Shown here in pieces: positions 1 to 8,185 of a stretch of DNA of 35,720 bases. Origin of the DNA: Bacteroidales bacterium (GTDB lineage Bacteria; Bacteroidota; Bacteroidia; Bacteroidales; JAADGE01); NCBI GenBank assembly GCA_029934515.1, contig JAOZMB010000016.1:1-35720 (forward strand). The letters are read 5' to 3'. The notes under the pieces were generated by a model that was not told where the DNA came from, ran no database searches, and saw only the letters and a list, made by a program, of their open reading frames with translations. How positions within the stretch are numbered: position 1 is the stretch's first letter; each line of letters starts with the position of its first letter. Position numbers and translations under genes: made by a program.

Positions 1-60
<60 letters not shown>

Positions 61-327
61 AATTGCAATTGCAATATTATTACTTATTTTTTTAATAAAA
101 AAATTTTTTTTCATATTTTTATTAAAGTTCCTTTATTTTTTAATTATTATTATCTAAAACTTACTGAAATACAGATTGTTAGCATTATATTTTCTTCTAT
201 ATTATTTTTATTTTTATTTTAAATTATCCTTAAAAAACAAATAATAAATTTCTTTTTATATATTTTAGGAATGTTTTATTACATTTGCAAACTGAAAAAA
301 TTACAATTAAAAAAAATTACTATTATT

Positions 328-1677
328 ATGTTTGATAATTTATCCTCAAAATTAGAACAATCATTTAGATTAATAAAAGGTCATGGCAGAATAACTGAAA
401 TTAATATTGCCGAAGCATTAAAAAATGTAAGACGTGCTTTACTTAATGCAGATGTTGGTTTTGAAATTGCACGTGATTTTACAAATAAAGTAAAAGAAAA
501 AGCAATAGGCGAAAATGTATTAAAATCTGTTCATCCCAAACAACAAATAATAAAGATAGTACACGATGAGCTTACAAAATTAATGGGTGGCGAGCAAGTT
601 GGTATTAATACAACTGGAGACCCAGCTGTGATTCTTGTCACTGGTTTGCAGGGTTCAGGTAAAACGACCTTTTCAGCAAAACTTGCCTATCTTTTAAAAA
701 ATAAAAAAAACAAATCAGTAATGCTTGTTGCAGGTGATGTTTATCGTCCTGCTGCAATTGAACAATTAAAAATACTTGCCCAACAAATAAATGTTCCAGT
801 TTATGCTGAGGATTGGAATAAAAATCCTGTAAAAATTTCAAAGTCTGCAATATCAGATGCAAAATTAAAAGGTATTGATGTTGTAATAATTGATACTGCT
901 GGTCGCTTAGCCATCGACAAGAAAATGATGAGAGAGATAAGTAACATAAAGAAAGCTGTTACTCCACAAGAAACTCTTTTTGTTGTTGATGCGATGACTG
1001 GACAAGATGCCGTTAATACAGCCAAAGAATTTAATAATATATTAAATTTTGATGGTGTGGTTCTTACAAAATTAGACGGTGATACACGAGGTGGTGCTGC
1101 TCTGTCTGTTAGAACAGTTGTAAAAAAGCCTATAAAGTTTGTGGGTGTTGGTGAGAAAATTGAAGCTCTTGATGTTTTCTATCCCAAAAGGATGGCTGAC
1201 AGGATACTCGGTATGGGAGATATTGTTTCGTTTGTTGAAAAAGCACAGGAACAAATTGACGAAGATGATATGCGTATATTGCAAAGACGCTTGTCCAAGA
1301 ATCAGTTTGATTTTAATGATTTTCTTAAACAACTAAGGCAAATCAAAAAAATGGGTAATATAAAAGACCTTGTTGGTATGATTCCTGGTATGAAAAAAAT
1401 TGTTAAAGATACCGATATTAATGAAGATGTATTTAAAAATATTGAAGCAATAATATTGTCAATGACTCCAGAAGAACGTGAAAATCCTAAAATCATCAAT
1501 GGAAGCCGAAGACAACGTATAGCAAAAGGAAGCGGAACAAATATGCAAGAGGTAAATAGATTAATAAAACAATTTGCAGATACAAGAAAAATTATGCAAA
1601 AATATTCTGGAGGAAACAAAATGACAAAAGCAATGAGAAATAAGAGAAGAAATAAATGGAAGAGAAGAAGAAAATAA
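328..1677 (+). CDS. ffh: Signal recognition particle protein Ffh (SRP54)
   Basis: This is the GTPase subunit of the signal recognition particle. It binds 4.5S RNA and signal peptides of nascent membrane proteins and docks with FtsY. The start at 328 (MFDNLSSKLEQSFRLIKG) is chosen because it matches the usual Ffh N terminus; an upstream in-frame ATG at 271 would add 19 atypical residues. An N-terminal helical bundle is followed by the G domain with the P-loop GLQGSGKTT, DTAGR, and TKLDGDTRGGAAL. The C-terminal M domain is methionine-rich (GMIPGM, SMTPEERENP, SRRQRIAKGSG) and ends in a very basic tail. At about 449 residues it has normal length. It stands alone, followed by a 140-base gap before citF. 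Confidence 0.97.
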   Translation: MFDNLSSKLEQSFRLIKGHGRITEINIAEALKNVRRALLNADVGFEIARDFTNKVKEKAIGENVLKSVHPKQQIIKIVHDELTKLMGGEQVGINTTGDPAVILVTGLQGSGKTTFSAKLAYLLKNKKNKSVMLVAGDVYRPAAIEQLKILAQQINVPVYAEDWNKNPVKISKSAISDAKLKGIDVVIIDTAGRLAIDKKMMREISNIKKAVTPQETLFVVDAMTGQDAVNTAKEFNNILNFDGVVLTKLDGDTRGGAALSVRTVVKKPIKFVGVGEKIEALDVFYPKRMADRILGMGDIVSFVEKAQEQIDEDDMRILQRRLSKNQFDFNDFLKQLRQIKKMGNIKDLVGMIPGMKKIVKDTDINEDVFKNIEAIILSMTPEERENPKIINGSRRQRIAKGSGTNMQEVNRLIKQFADTRKIMQKYSGGNKMTKAMRNKRRNKWKRRRK

Positions 1678-1818
1678 AATTTTGTTATTAAAAAAAACAT
1701 TAATAAAATAATATAAATTCGCCTTATAATTTTTTTGATTTTACAAAATATATAGCTTTTATTTTATAGTCAGTTATTTAATTTAATATAAAAAATAATA
1801 ATTAATAATAAACTACTT

Positions 1819-3375
1819 ATGTCAGAATTATTAAGAAATGCAGTTGGTCGACTTGTACCTAATGTTATAAACGGAGAAAGACATGTTCCTTTTCAGGGAG
1901 TTGGGAAATATAAACCTGAATCAGGAAAACATAGTACTAAGATTTCACGTTTTGCAGATTATCCTTCTGATGGTAACAAACAGGTTGCTAACCTAAGAGA
2001 GGCATTAATAAAATCTGGTTTGCGAGACGGTATGACAATTTCTTCTCATCATCATTTTCGCAATGGTGATATAATTATGAATATGGTATTTGATATTGTA
2101 AAAGAACTTGGTGTAAAGGATTTGCGCTGGTTTCCTTCAGCATCTTTTCCGTGTCATTCTTATCTTACTAAATATCTTGAGGACGGTACAATCAATAGAA
2201 TTGAAGGAAGTATGAATGGCCCACTTGGGAAATTTACATCGGAAGGCAAGATGAAAGGAACTGCTGTATTGCGTTCACATGGAGGACGTTATCAGGCAAT
2301 TCAAGATGGAGATGTTAAAATTGATATTACAATTATTGTTGCTGGTACGGCTGACTCTTTTGGCAATGCAAATGGTGTTAATGGAACATCTGCAAGTGGT
2401 TTACTTGGTTTTGCTCTTGGCGATTCGCAATATGCAAACAAAGTAATTGTTGTAACTGATAATGTGGTGCCATTTCCTTGTGTTCCATGGCAAATACAGG
2501 GAAATTATGTTGATTACACAGTAAAAGTTGAGAAGGTTGGTGAGCCAGAAAAGATAATATCAGGAACAACAAAAATTACCAAAAGTCCAGATAGATTATT
2601 GCTTGCTGAGATGACAGCCAAGTTTTGTGATGCTGCTGGGATTATAAAAGAAGGGTTTTCATTTCAGGCTGGTGCAGGCGGAACAGCTCTTGCTGTTGGT
2701 AAATATTTTGGCGATATTATGCGGAAACGAAATATTAAAGCACGTTTTGCAAGGGGCGGTAGCAATAAATATCTTGTCAGTATGCTTGAAGAAGGGTTGA
2801 TTGAATATATACTTGATGGTCAAACATTTGATTTAGATGGTGTACGCTCTATGCGAGATAATCAGAATCATGTATGGACGAGTCCTTTTACGAGTTATAA
2901 TTATCATGCTAAAGGAAATTTTGCTGGTATGGTTGACGTTGTAATACTTGGTGCTACTGAGGTTGATGTAAATTTCAATGGAAATGTTTGTACGCACTCT
3001 GATGGACAGTTATTGCATGGAATAGGAGGCTGGCAAAATTGTCTTTTTAGCAAGACCGTGATTTTACCTTTACCACTTTTCAGAAACAGAATACCAGTTA
3101 TTATTGATGAGGTAACAACTCTTGTCGGACCTGGTGAATTAATTGATGTAATAGTTACTGAGCGTGGAATTGCAATAAATCCGTTAAGAGCCGACCTGAT
3201 TGAAGCTGTAAAGGGTTCTGGATTGCCAATAAGAACAATTCACGAACTAAAAGCTGAAGCAGAAGCAATTTGCGGTGTACCGAAAAAACCTGTTTTTGAA
3301 GATAGAATTATTGCAGCAATAAAATGGGTCGATGGAACAGTTATAGATGTTGTCAGAAAGGTTAAAAATTATTAG
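1819..3375 (+). CDS. citF: Citrate lyase alpha subunit (citrate-ACP transferase)
   Basis: This 518-residue protein resembles CitF along its whole length. CitF is the subunit of citrate lyase that exchanges acetyl-ACP for citrate before the beta subunit cleaves citryl-ACP to oxaloacetate and acetyl-ACP. Visible family features include the N-terminal SSHHHFRNGD segment, glycine-rich stretches typical of CoA-transferase folds (GQAGAGGTAL-like region near residue 284, FARGGSN), and the conserved C-terminal ERGIAINPLR segment. The enzyme normally needs CitE, the acyl-carrier CitD, and CitC/CitG/CitX for maturation. None is encoded next to it: ffh lies upstream and a convergent glycan operon downstream. 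The partners may be elsewhere in the genome. Identity is firm; the physiological role is inferred. Confidence 0.92.
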   Translation: MSELLRNAVGRLVPNVINGERHVPFQGVGKYKPESGKHSTKISRFADYPSDGNKQVANLREALIKSGLRDGMTISSHHHFRNGDIIMNMVFDIVKELGVKDLRWFPSASFPCHSYLTKYLEDGTINRIEGSMNGPLGKFTSEGKMKGTAVLRSHGGRYQAIQDGDVKIDITIIVAGTADSFGNANGVNGTSASGLLGFALGDSQYANKVIVVTDNVVPFPCVPWQIQGNYVDYTVKVEKVGEPEKIISGTTKITKSPDRLLLAEMTAKFCDAAGIIKEGFSFQAGAGGTALAVGKYFGDIMRKRNIKARFARGGSNKYLVSMLEEGLIEYILDGQTFDLDGVRSMRDNQNHVWTSPFTSYNYHAKGNFAGMVDVVILGATEVDVNFNGNVCTHSDGQLLHGIGGWQNCLFSKTVILPLPLFRNRIPVIIDEVTTLVGPGELIDVIVTERGIAINPLRADLIEAVKGSGLPIRTIHELKAEAEAICGVPKKPVFEDRIIAAIKWVDGTVIDVVRKVKNY

Positions 3376-3428
3376 ATAGCATAATTATGTATAATTTTAT
3401 ATTTTTGTGGTTCATTACAATTGTTTAC

Positions 3429-3455
3429 GCACAAAACTAAATTAATATTTTGTGC
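3429..3455. terminator. Hairpin between convergent citF and glycan operon
   Basis: GCACAAAA (3429-3436) pairs with TTTTGTGC (3448-3455) across an 11-base AT loop. It lies between the stop codons of citF and the convergent GT2 gene, so a bidirectional transcription stop is plausible. No long T-run follows on either strand. Confidence 0.35.
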
Positions 3456-3500
3456 ATAAATAAGCATTTTGAACCATTTTTGTTTTTTCATTGTTCTATT

Positions 3501-4289
3501 TTAACTAAATTTATATCTTAAATTATGATATTTTTTTTTGCCAAGTAATTTCTTAAATATTTTTTGAAGTAATTCCTTTGTTTTAAGTTTTGTTTTTGCA
3601 AAATATGCGTTGAAAAAATTTGTGTGTTTCATGTGTATGCGGAATTGTTCTTGTGCCGAGTCTTTGTTGTAATAACTCATTCCACCTTCTCTGAAATTTG
3701 TAATTGTTTTATTTATATGGAAAAATTTACAATTTTTTTTATAAAACCTGAGTAACAATTCATAATCAGCCGCTATTTTGAATGATATATCAAACATTCC
3801 ATATTTTGTATATGTTTCTTTTTTTACAAAAACAGTAGGATGAAAAATTGAAAAACCTTTTTCCATATTTTTACCTCGCATTTTTGTTTGTAATTTTTTC
3901 TTTTGTATATATTCGTTTATAATATGTGCATTGCCAAAAAAAATATCAAAATCAGCTTGAATATTTATTTCGTTAACAATTATTTCTACTGCATCTCTTT
4001 CATAATAATCATCACTGTTTAACAAACCTATATATTTTCCTTTTGCTTTTTTTATACCTTTATTCATTGCATCATATATTCCATTGTCAGATTCGCTGAT
4101 AAAAAAATCAATATTTTTTTCATGTTTTTTAATAATATCAATTGTTTTATCCGTAGAACCTCCGTCAATAATAATATATTCAATATTAGTATAAGTTTGA
4201 TTAACAACGCTTTGGATTGTTTGTTCAAGATATTCATCTCCGTTAAATACTACTGTTATAATACTTATTAATGGACTATTTGTTTTCAT
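3501..4289 (-). CDS. Family 2 glycosyltransferase
   Basis: This is a GT-A fold sugar transferase of about 262 residues. The N terminus reads PLISIITVVFNGDEYLEQTI, the classic GT2 opening, followed by IIIDGGSTDKT for nucleotide binding and LLNSDD as the DXD-like metal site. FKIAADYELLLRF further on matches the GT2 subgroup acting on surface polysaccharides. I place the start at 4289 (MKTNSPLIS); the frame stays open to 4355 but the extra N-terminal residues are hydrophobic and not family-like. It is the last gene of a minus-strand operon, 68 bases after the methyltransferase. It probably adds one sugar to a lipid-linked or surface glycan in the cytoplasm. Donor and acceptor cannot be read from sequence. 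Confidence 0.88.
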   Translation of the reverse strand: MKTNSPLISIITVVFNGDEYLEQTIQSVVNQTYTNIEYIIIDGGSTDKTIDIIKKHEKNIDFFISESDNGIYDAMNKGIKKAKGKYIGLLNSDDYYERDAVEIIVNEINIQADFDIFFGNAHIINEYIQKKKLQTKMRGKNMEKGFSIFHPTVFVKKETYTKYGMFDISFKIAADYELLLRFYKKNCKFFHINKTITNFREGGMSYYNKDSAQEQFRIHMKHTNFFNAYFAKTKLKTKELLQKIFKKLLGKKKYHNLRYKFS

Positions 4290-4357
4290 ATTTTTATCTA
4301 TTTTATATTTTTGTATAAAATTTATACATATTATCACAAAATCTAATATAAACAATT

Positions 4358-5146
4358 TTATCTTGAATTTTTTCTTTTAAAAACAAATTGATTGCAACCA
4401 GAGAAGCCCCAAGTTGGAATATATTTTATTAGTTCAAAGTCATTTTTTAAAAAATCTATTATTTCTTGTTTTGATGCGTACTCATACGGATAACCGCCAA
4501 GCCAGTCTATTGCATCATAATAAAAATCCATACCGCGTATTTGTCGAAAGTTTTTTATTCCAGAAATAATTGTTCTGATAAATAAAAGAGGAATATAAGT
4601 GAATAACATAATTTTTTTGAAAAATTTAGGCACAAAATTATATATTTTTTTCACTGTCCTCCATATTTTACTTGTCCAATGTTTATTGTAAATAGCAATT
4701 ATTAAATAACCTTCTTTATCAACTAAACTGGAAGCTATTTTAACTGTTTTCCACATTTTTCCTGTATGATGTAAAACTCCCCACGAATGAACAACATCAA
4801 ATTTATTAGAATTATTTTTTATCTCTTTTATTGTTTCATCTTCTAAAATAGAACCAGTAATTATTGGAATATTAACATTTTCAATATTTTTAAAAAAATT
4901 GCGATTATAATTTAATACCGAACTGCATTTCGGATTAATATCGCACCCTACTGGTATTACTAAGTTTTCAGTAGCAATTAATAAACTCAATCCCTGTCCG
5001 AAACCAATATCTAAAAATGTTTTATCGGTTAAGTTTATCTTCTCTGTAAGCTCCGAAAAATCAATTCTTGCTTGTTCTTTATTTTTTTCGGACATTGCTT
5101 TTTTTGAAAAATTCTTCCAGTTTTCTCCAAAATCAAATTGTTTCAT
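4358..5146 (-). CDS. Class I SAM-dependent methyltransferase
   Basis: This 262-residue protein has a Rossmann-fold methyltransferase core. Motif I is FLDIGFGQGLSLL (about residues 44-56), an acidic residue follows strand 2 (GCDINP), and VVHSWGVLHHTG matches the motif IV region of the Methyltransf_11/23 group. The C-terminal half carries a hydrophobic stretch (KKIMLFTYIPLLFIRTIISG) and the segment RGMDFYYDAIDWLGGYPYEYA, which I have seen in methyltransferases of polysaccharide clusters. Its start overlaps the end of the upstream asparagine-synthase gene by 14 bases, so the two are probably translated together. A role in methylating a sugar or amide of the cluster's glycan is inferred from context only. 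Confidence 0.85.
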   Translation of the reverse strand: MKQFDFGENWKNFSKKAMSEKNKEQARIDFSELTEKINLTDKTFLDIGFGQGLSLLIATENLVIPVGCDINPKCSSVLNYNRNFFKNIENVNIPIITGSILEDETIKEIKNNSNKFDVVHSWGVLHHTGKMWKTVKIASSLVDKEGYLIIAIYNKHWTSKIWRTVKKIYNFVPKFFKKIMLFTYIPLLFIRTIISGIKNFRQIRGMDFYYDAIDWLGGYPYEYASKQEIIDFLKNDFELIKYIPTWGFSGCNQFVFKRKNSR

Positions 5147-6995
5147 ATTTCCATTTATTATACCATTTATTAAAAATAATTATGTTCCAAAAAAACGAGG
5201 CATAATCAGTTTTTTTTGATTGATGTAAATTCCATATTTCTCTGACTATTTTTTTATCGTAATACTGAAAATCATTAAAATCAAAAATTATAGACTCTGC
5301 ATAACTTTTGATTTCGTTTCTGAAATAATGTTTTAGTGGCACGCCAAAACCTTGTTTTTTCCGATTTATAATTTCGGAAGGCAGTTTATTTTTGAATGTT
5401 TTTTTCAAAATATATTTTTCTGTTCTAAATTTCAATTTTAATTTTTCTGGTAAACTATTTGCAAATTCAACTATACGGTGGTCAAGAAATGGCACTCGTC
5501 CTTCAAGGCTATGTGCCATAGTAGCTCTGTCTTCTTTAATGAGTAAATCCTCTGATAAGTAATGATTTTGGTCAAAATTTAAAATGCTATTAAGACTGGT
5601 TTTTTGATTAAAAAGTTTTTCAAGATATTTAATTTTATTCAAATCAATATTTATAGAGTCATTTCCTCTGAACAAATCGCTTAATAATTTTATATAAAGT
5701 TCATTATCATTATTTGAAAAAAGAAGTTCTTGTAATTTACTTGCTTTATCGAAATTTATTTGTTTATATATATTAATTAATATTTTTTTTAAGATAGCTG
5801 GTTGTGTTTTTAATTTTTTAAGAATTAAATATTCTTTATATCTGCTGTATCCGCCAAAGATTTCATCGCTTCCTGTTCCCGATAAAACAACGCTTACATG
5901 CTTTGATGCTATTTTTGAAACCAAATAAGTAGGTATCATAGATTCATCTCCGAAAGGGTCATCGTAAAAATGTGGAAGTTCTGCTATAAGTTTTTTTATA
6001 TCTTTTGCTGTAAAACTTATTTCATAATGTTTTGTTCCGAATTTTTTAGAAATAATTCTTGCATAGTTTGATTCGTTAAAATCATTGTAATCAAATTTTA
6101 TTGAGAAAGTTTTTAAATTTTCTGTATATTTTTTCATAAAATATACAATTATTGAACTGTCAAGACCGCCCGACAGAAAAGCCCCCACTTCAACATCAGA
6201 AAGAAGTCGTTTTTTTACAGAATCATCAATAAGATTGTATATTTTTTTTTCAGCATTTTGTTCCGTAATTTTATTTTCTGAAAATTTTGTGTTCCAGTAT
6301 TTATTTTTTGAAATTATTTTGTTTTCTCTGATACTGTATATTAAATTTTCGGCAGCCTGTAATTTCCTTACATTTTTAATAATCGAATAATCAGGTGGCG
6401 TGCAACTAAAAATAAAAAAATGATTTAATGAATCATTATTAATTTCAAAAGGGATTTTTAATTTAAAAAAGGCTTTAAGTTCAGATGAAAATACAAATTT
6501 ATTGCCTGATTGATAGTAATATAATGGTTTAATGCCAAGTCTGTCACGAGATAAAAACAGGGTTTCTTTTTTTTTGTCGTATATACAAAAAGCCCACATT
6601 CCGTTAAATTTTTCAACACAATTTTGCCCCCATTCACAGTATGCAGCCAATACAAGTTCGGTATCACAATTTGTTGTAAATTTGTAATTTTTATTGATTA
6701 ATTCTTGTCGTATTTCTTTAAAGTTATAAATTTCGCCGTTAAAAACAATTCCTATGTCGGCAGTTGGCATTAATTCTTTTCTGTATTTTTCTGAAAATGC
6801 TCCTTTTGGTGGCGAGTAAAACATCGGTTGGTGTCCTGCAACAGAAAGGTCTAATATTGAAAGTCTTTTTTGTCCGAAACTAATTTTTTTATCTATAAAA
6901 TATCCAGTATCATCAGGACCTCGGTGTTTTAAAGTCTCTGTTAATTCTTTTATTTTATTGCTGTTGCTCCAATTAAATCCAGTTATTCCACACAT
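5133..6995 (-). CDS. asnB: Asparagine synthase (glutamine-hydrolysing) family, AsnB-type
   Basis: This is a two-domain amidotransferase of about 620 residues. The start at 6995 gives MCGITGF, so Cys2 becomes the N-terminal nucleophile of the class II glutaminase; two earlier codons (MF) are probably not used. RGPDDTGYF, GEIYNF and DTELVL belong to the glutaminase domain. The synthetase domain has the pyrophosphate loop SGGLDSS (about 275-281), SGTGSDEIFGGY, and EGRVPFLDHR. Its product overlaps the methyltransferase gene and it lies among four sugar-transfer or modification genes. Such cluster-borne AsnB homologues often amidate a glycan precursor such as a uronic acid rather than make free asparagine. 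The family is clear; the substrate is inferred. Confidence 0.92.
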   Translation of the reverse strand: MCGITGFNWSNSNKIKELTETLKHRGPDDTGYFIDKKISFGQKRLSILDLSVAGHQPMFYSPPKGAFSEKYRKELMPTADIGIVFNGEIYNFKEIRQELINKNYKFTTNCDTELVLAAYCEWGQNCVEKFNGMWAFCIYDKKKETLFLSRDRLGIKPLYYYQSGNKFVFSSELKAFFKLKIPFEINNDSLNHFFIFSCTPPDYSIIKNVRKLQAAENLIYSIRENKIISKNKYWNTKFSENKITEQNAEKKIYNLIDDSVKKRLLSDVEVGAFLSGGLDSSIIVYFMKKYTENLKTFSIKFDYNDFNESNYARIISKKFGTKHYEISFTAKDIKKLIAELPHFYDDPFGDESMIPTYLVSKIASKHVSVVLSGTGSDEIFGGYSRYKEYLILKKLKTQPAILKKILINIYKQINFDKASKLQELLFSNNDNELYIKLLSDLFRGNDSINIDLNKIKYLEKLFNQKTSLNSILNFDQNHYLSEDLLIKEDRATMAHSLEGRVPFLDHRIVEFANSLPEKLKLKFRTEKYILKKTFKNKLPSEIINRKKQGFGVPLKHYFRNEIKSYAESIIFDFNDFQYYDKKIVREIWNLHQSKKTDYASFFWNIIIFNKWYNKWKYETI

Positions 6996-7060
6996 AAACA
7001 ATTTATTATTTACTATTTATTTATTACTTACTTTTGCGATGAATAAACGGTTTTTCAATC

Positions 7061-8164
7061 TTATAATAATTTTATAATTTTTTCAATAATTATATTTGTT
7101 CGATGATTTTCTTTTATATAATTGTATCCGTTTGTTCCAAACTTATTTCTTAATTTTTTGTTTTCTAAAAGTTTTTTAAAAGAAGTATAGAATTTTTCTA
7201 TATTTCCATTTGCACAGAAACCTGCATTTTTTAAAATATTATCAGGATTTACTTTGTAACTTAATACTGGACATTTTGTAGCCATTGCTTCTGCCATTGT
7301 ATTTGAAAAGCCTTCGGAATCTGATGTTATTACATATATTTTTGTATTCAAATAGAAATTTTCAATTTCTTCTGGTTTTACAAAATCAATATATTTAAGA
7401 TTTTTAATAGCTTTTGCTTCTTTCTTTATTTTGTTCCCGTATCCAATAAAATCTCTTACAACAGGAGCAATCATAACGAATTTTTCGTTGGTAAATTTTT
7501 CGGCAAGTTTTAAAAACATTTCTGGTTTTTTTATTTTATCTAATCTACCTACCCATAAAATATAATTTTCTGTTTTTATAATTTGATTTTTTACTGGTAT
7601 TATATTTTTAATAATAGCATCTGGTTTTCTTTTTCTGAATTTAGCAAATAAATCGTATTGTTCTTGTGATTGTGTTGTTAAAATATCGGCATATTTATAC
7701 GTAAACGGCATTGTGATAGCTGCCAAAAAACCAGACATTTTTTTTAAATCTTTAAAGTTAGTTTCAGTATTATGGGCAAGCATATAAAATATTTTTTTTT
7801 TCAAAAAAAACTTAATAAATAATGTAGCAAATGTAACTCCAACATCCGCTGCTCTGAAAACATAAATATTTGCATTAATTTTCATTAAAGTTTTAAAAAA
7901 TACGATTATTCTTTTTATAATAAAATCATTAAAATTAAATGATTTCCAAACAGTAATATTATTATGAGTTTCTTTTTTCTTTTGTCCGAAATCGGCAACG
8001 CAAAAATGAATTTCAAATTTTTTATTTTCAGCAAGTTTAATGCTGATTAAATATCCTTGTTTTTGAGCTCCTCCTACTTTATCGGCAATATTTTTAATAT
8101 CCTGATTAAAAAGATAATACGTTCGTGGTATTACGAAACAGATTTTTTTTATTTTCTTTGTCAA
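7061..8164 (-). CDS. Family 4 (group 1) glycosyltransferase
   Basis: This GT-B fold transferase has 367 residues. The N-terminal acceptor domain contains GGAQKQGY (the GG loop common in GT4) and ends near FYMLAHNTETNF. The donor domain begins at ILWVGRLDKIKKPEMFLKLA and carries the EX7E motif in SDSEGFSNTMAEAMA, which contacts the nucleotide sugar. These features assign it to GT4. It follows the large membrane transferase by 21 bases and precedes asnB by 65 bases on the same strand, consistent with one transcript. It probably extends a lipid-linked oligosaccharide at the cytoplasmic face. The sugar is unknown. Confidence 0.9.
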   Translation of the reverse strand: MTKKIKKICFVIPRTYYLFNQDIKNIADKVGGAQKQGYLISIKLAENKKFEIHFCVADFGQKKKETHNNITVWKSFNFNDFIIKRIIVFFKTLMKINANIYVFRAADVGVTFATLFIKFFLKKKIFYMLAHNTETNFKDLKKMSGFLAAITMPFTYKYADILTTQSQEQYDLFAKFRKRKPDAIIKNIIPVKNQIIKTENYILWVGRLDKIKKPEMFLKLAEKFTNEKFVMIAPVVRDFIGYGNKIKKEAKAIKNLKYIDFVKPEEIENFYLNTKIYVITSDSEGFSNTMAEAMATKCPVLSYKVNPDNILKNAGFCANGNIEKFYTSFKKLLENKKLRNKFGTNGYNYIKENHRTNIIIEKIIKLL

Positions 8165-8185
8165 TGTAATAATGTTTAAAATTTT

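Noticed and set aside
271-327. Longer N terminus for Ffh starting at 271
   Set aside because: The 19 extra residues are Lys/Leu-rich and unlike Ffh; the start at 328 gives the standard MFDNLSSKLE opening.
1302-1700. 132-codon frame opposite ffh
   Set aside because: It is a shadow of the conserved Ffh M domain; its translation is low-complexity Leu/Phe/Ile sequence.
3400-3407. TATTTTTG as a plus-strand promoter after citF
   Set aside because: It matches the -7 consensus but no plus-strand gene follows; the next genes run on the opposite strand.
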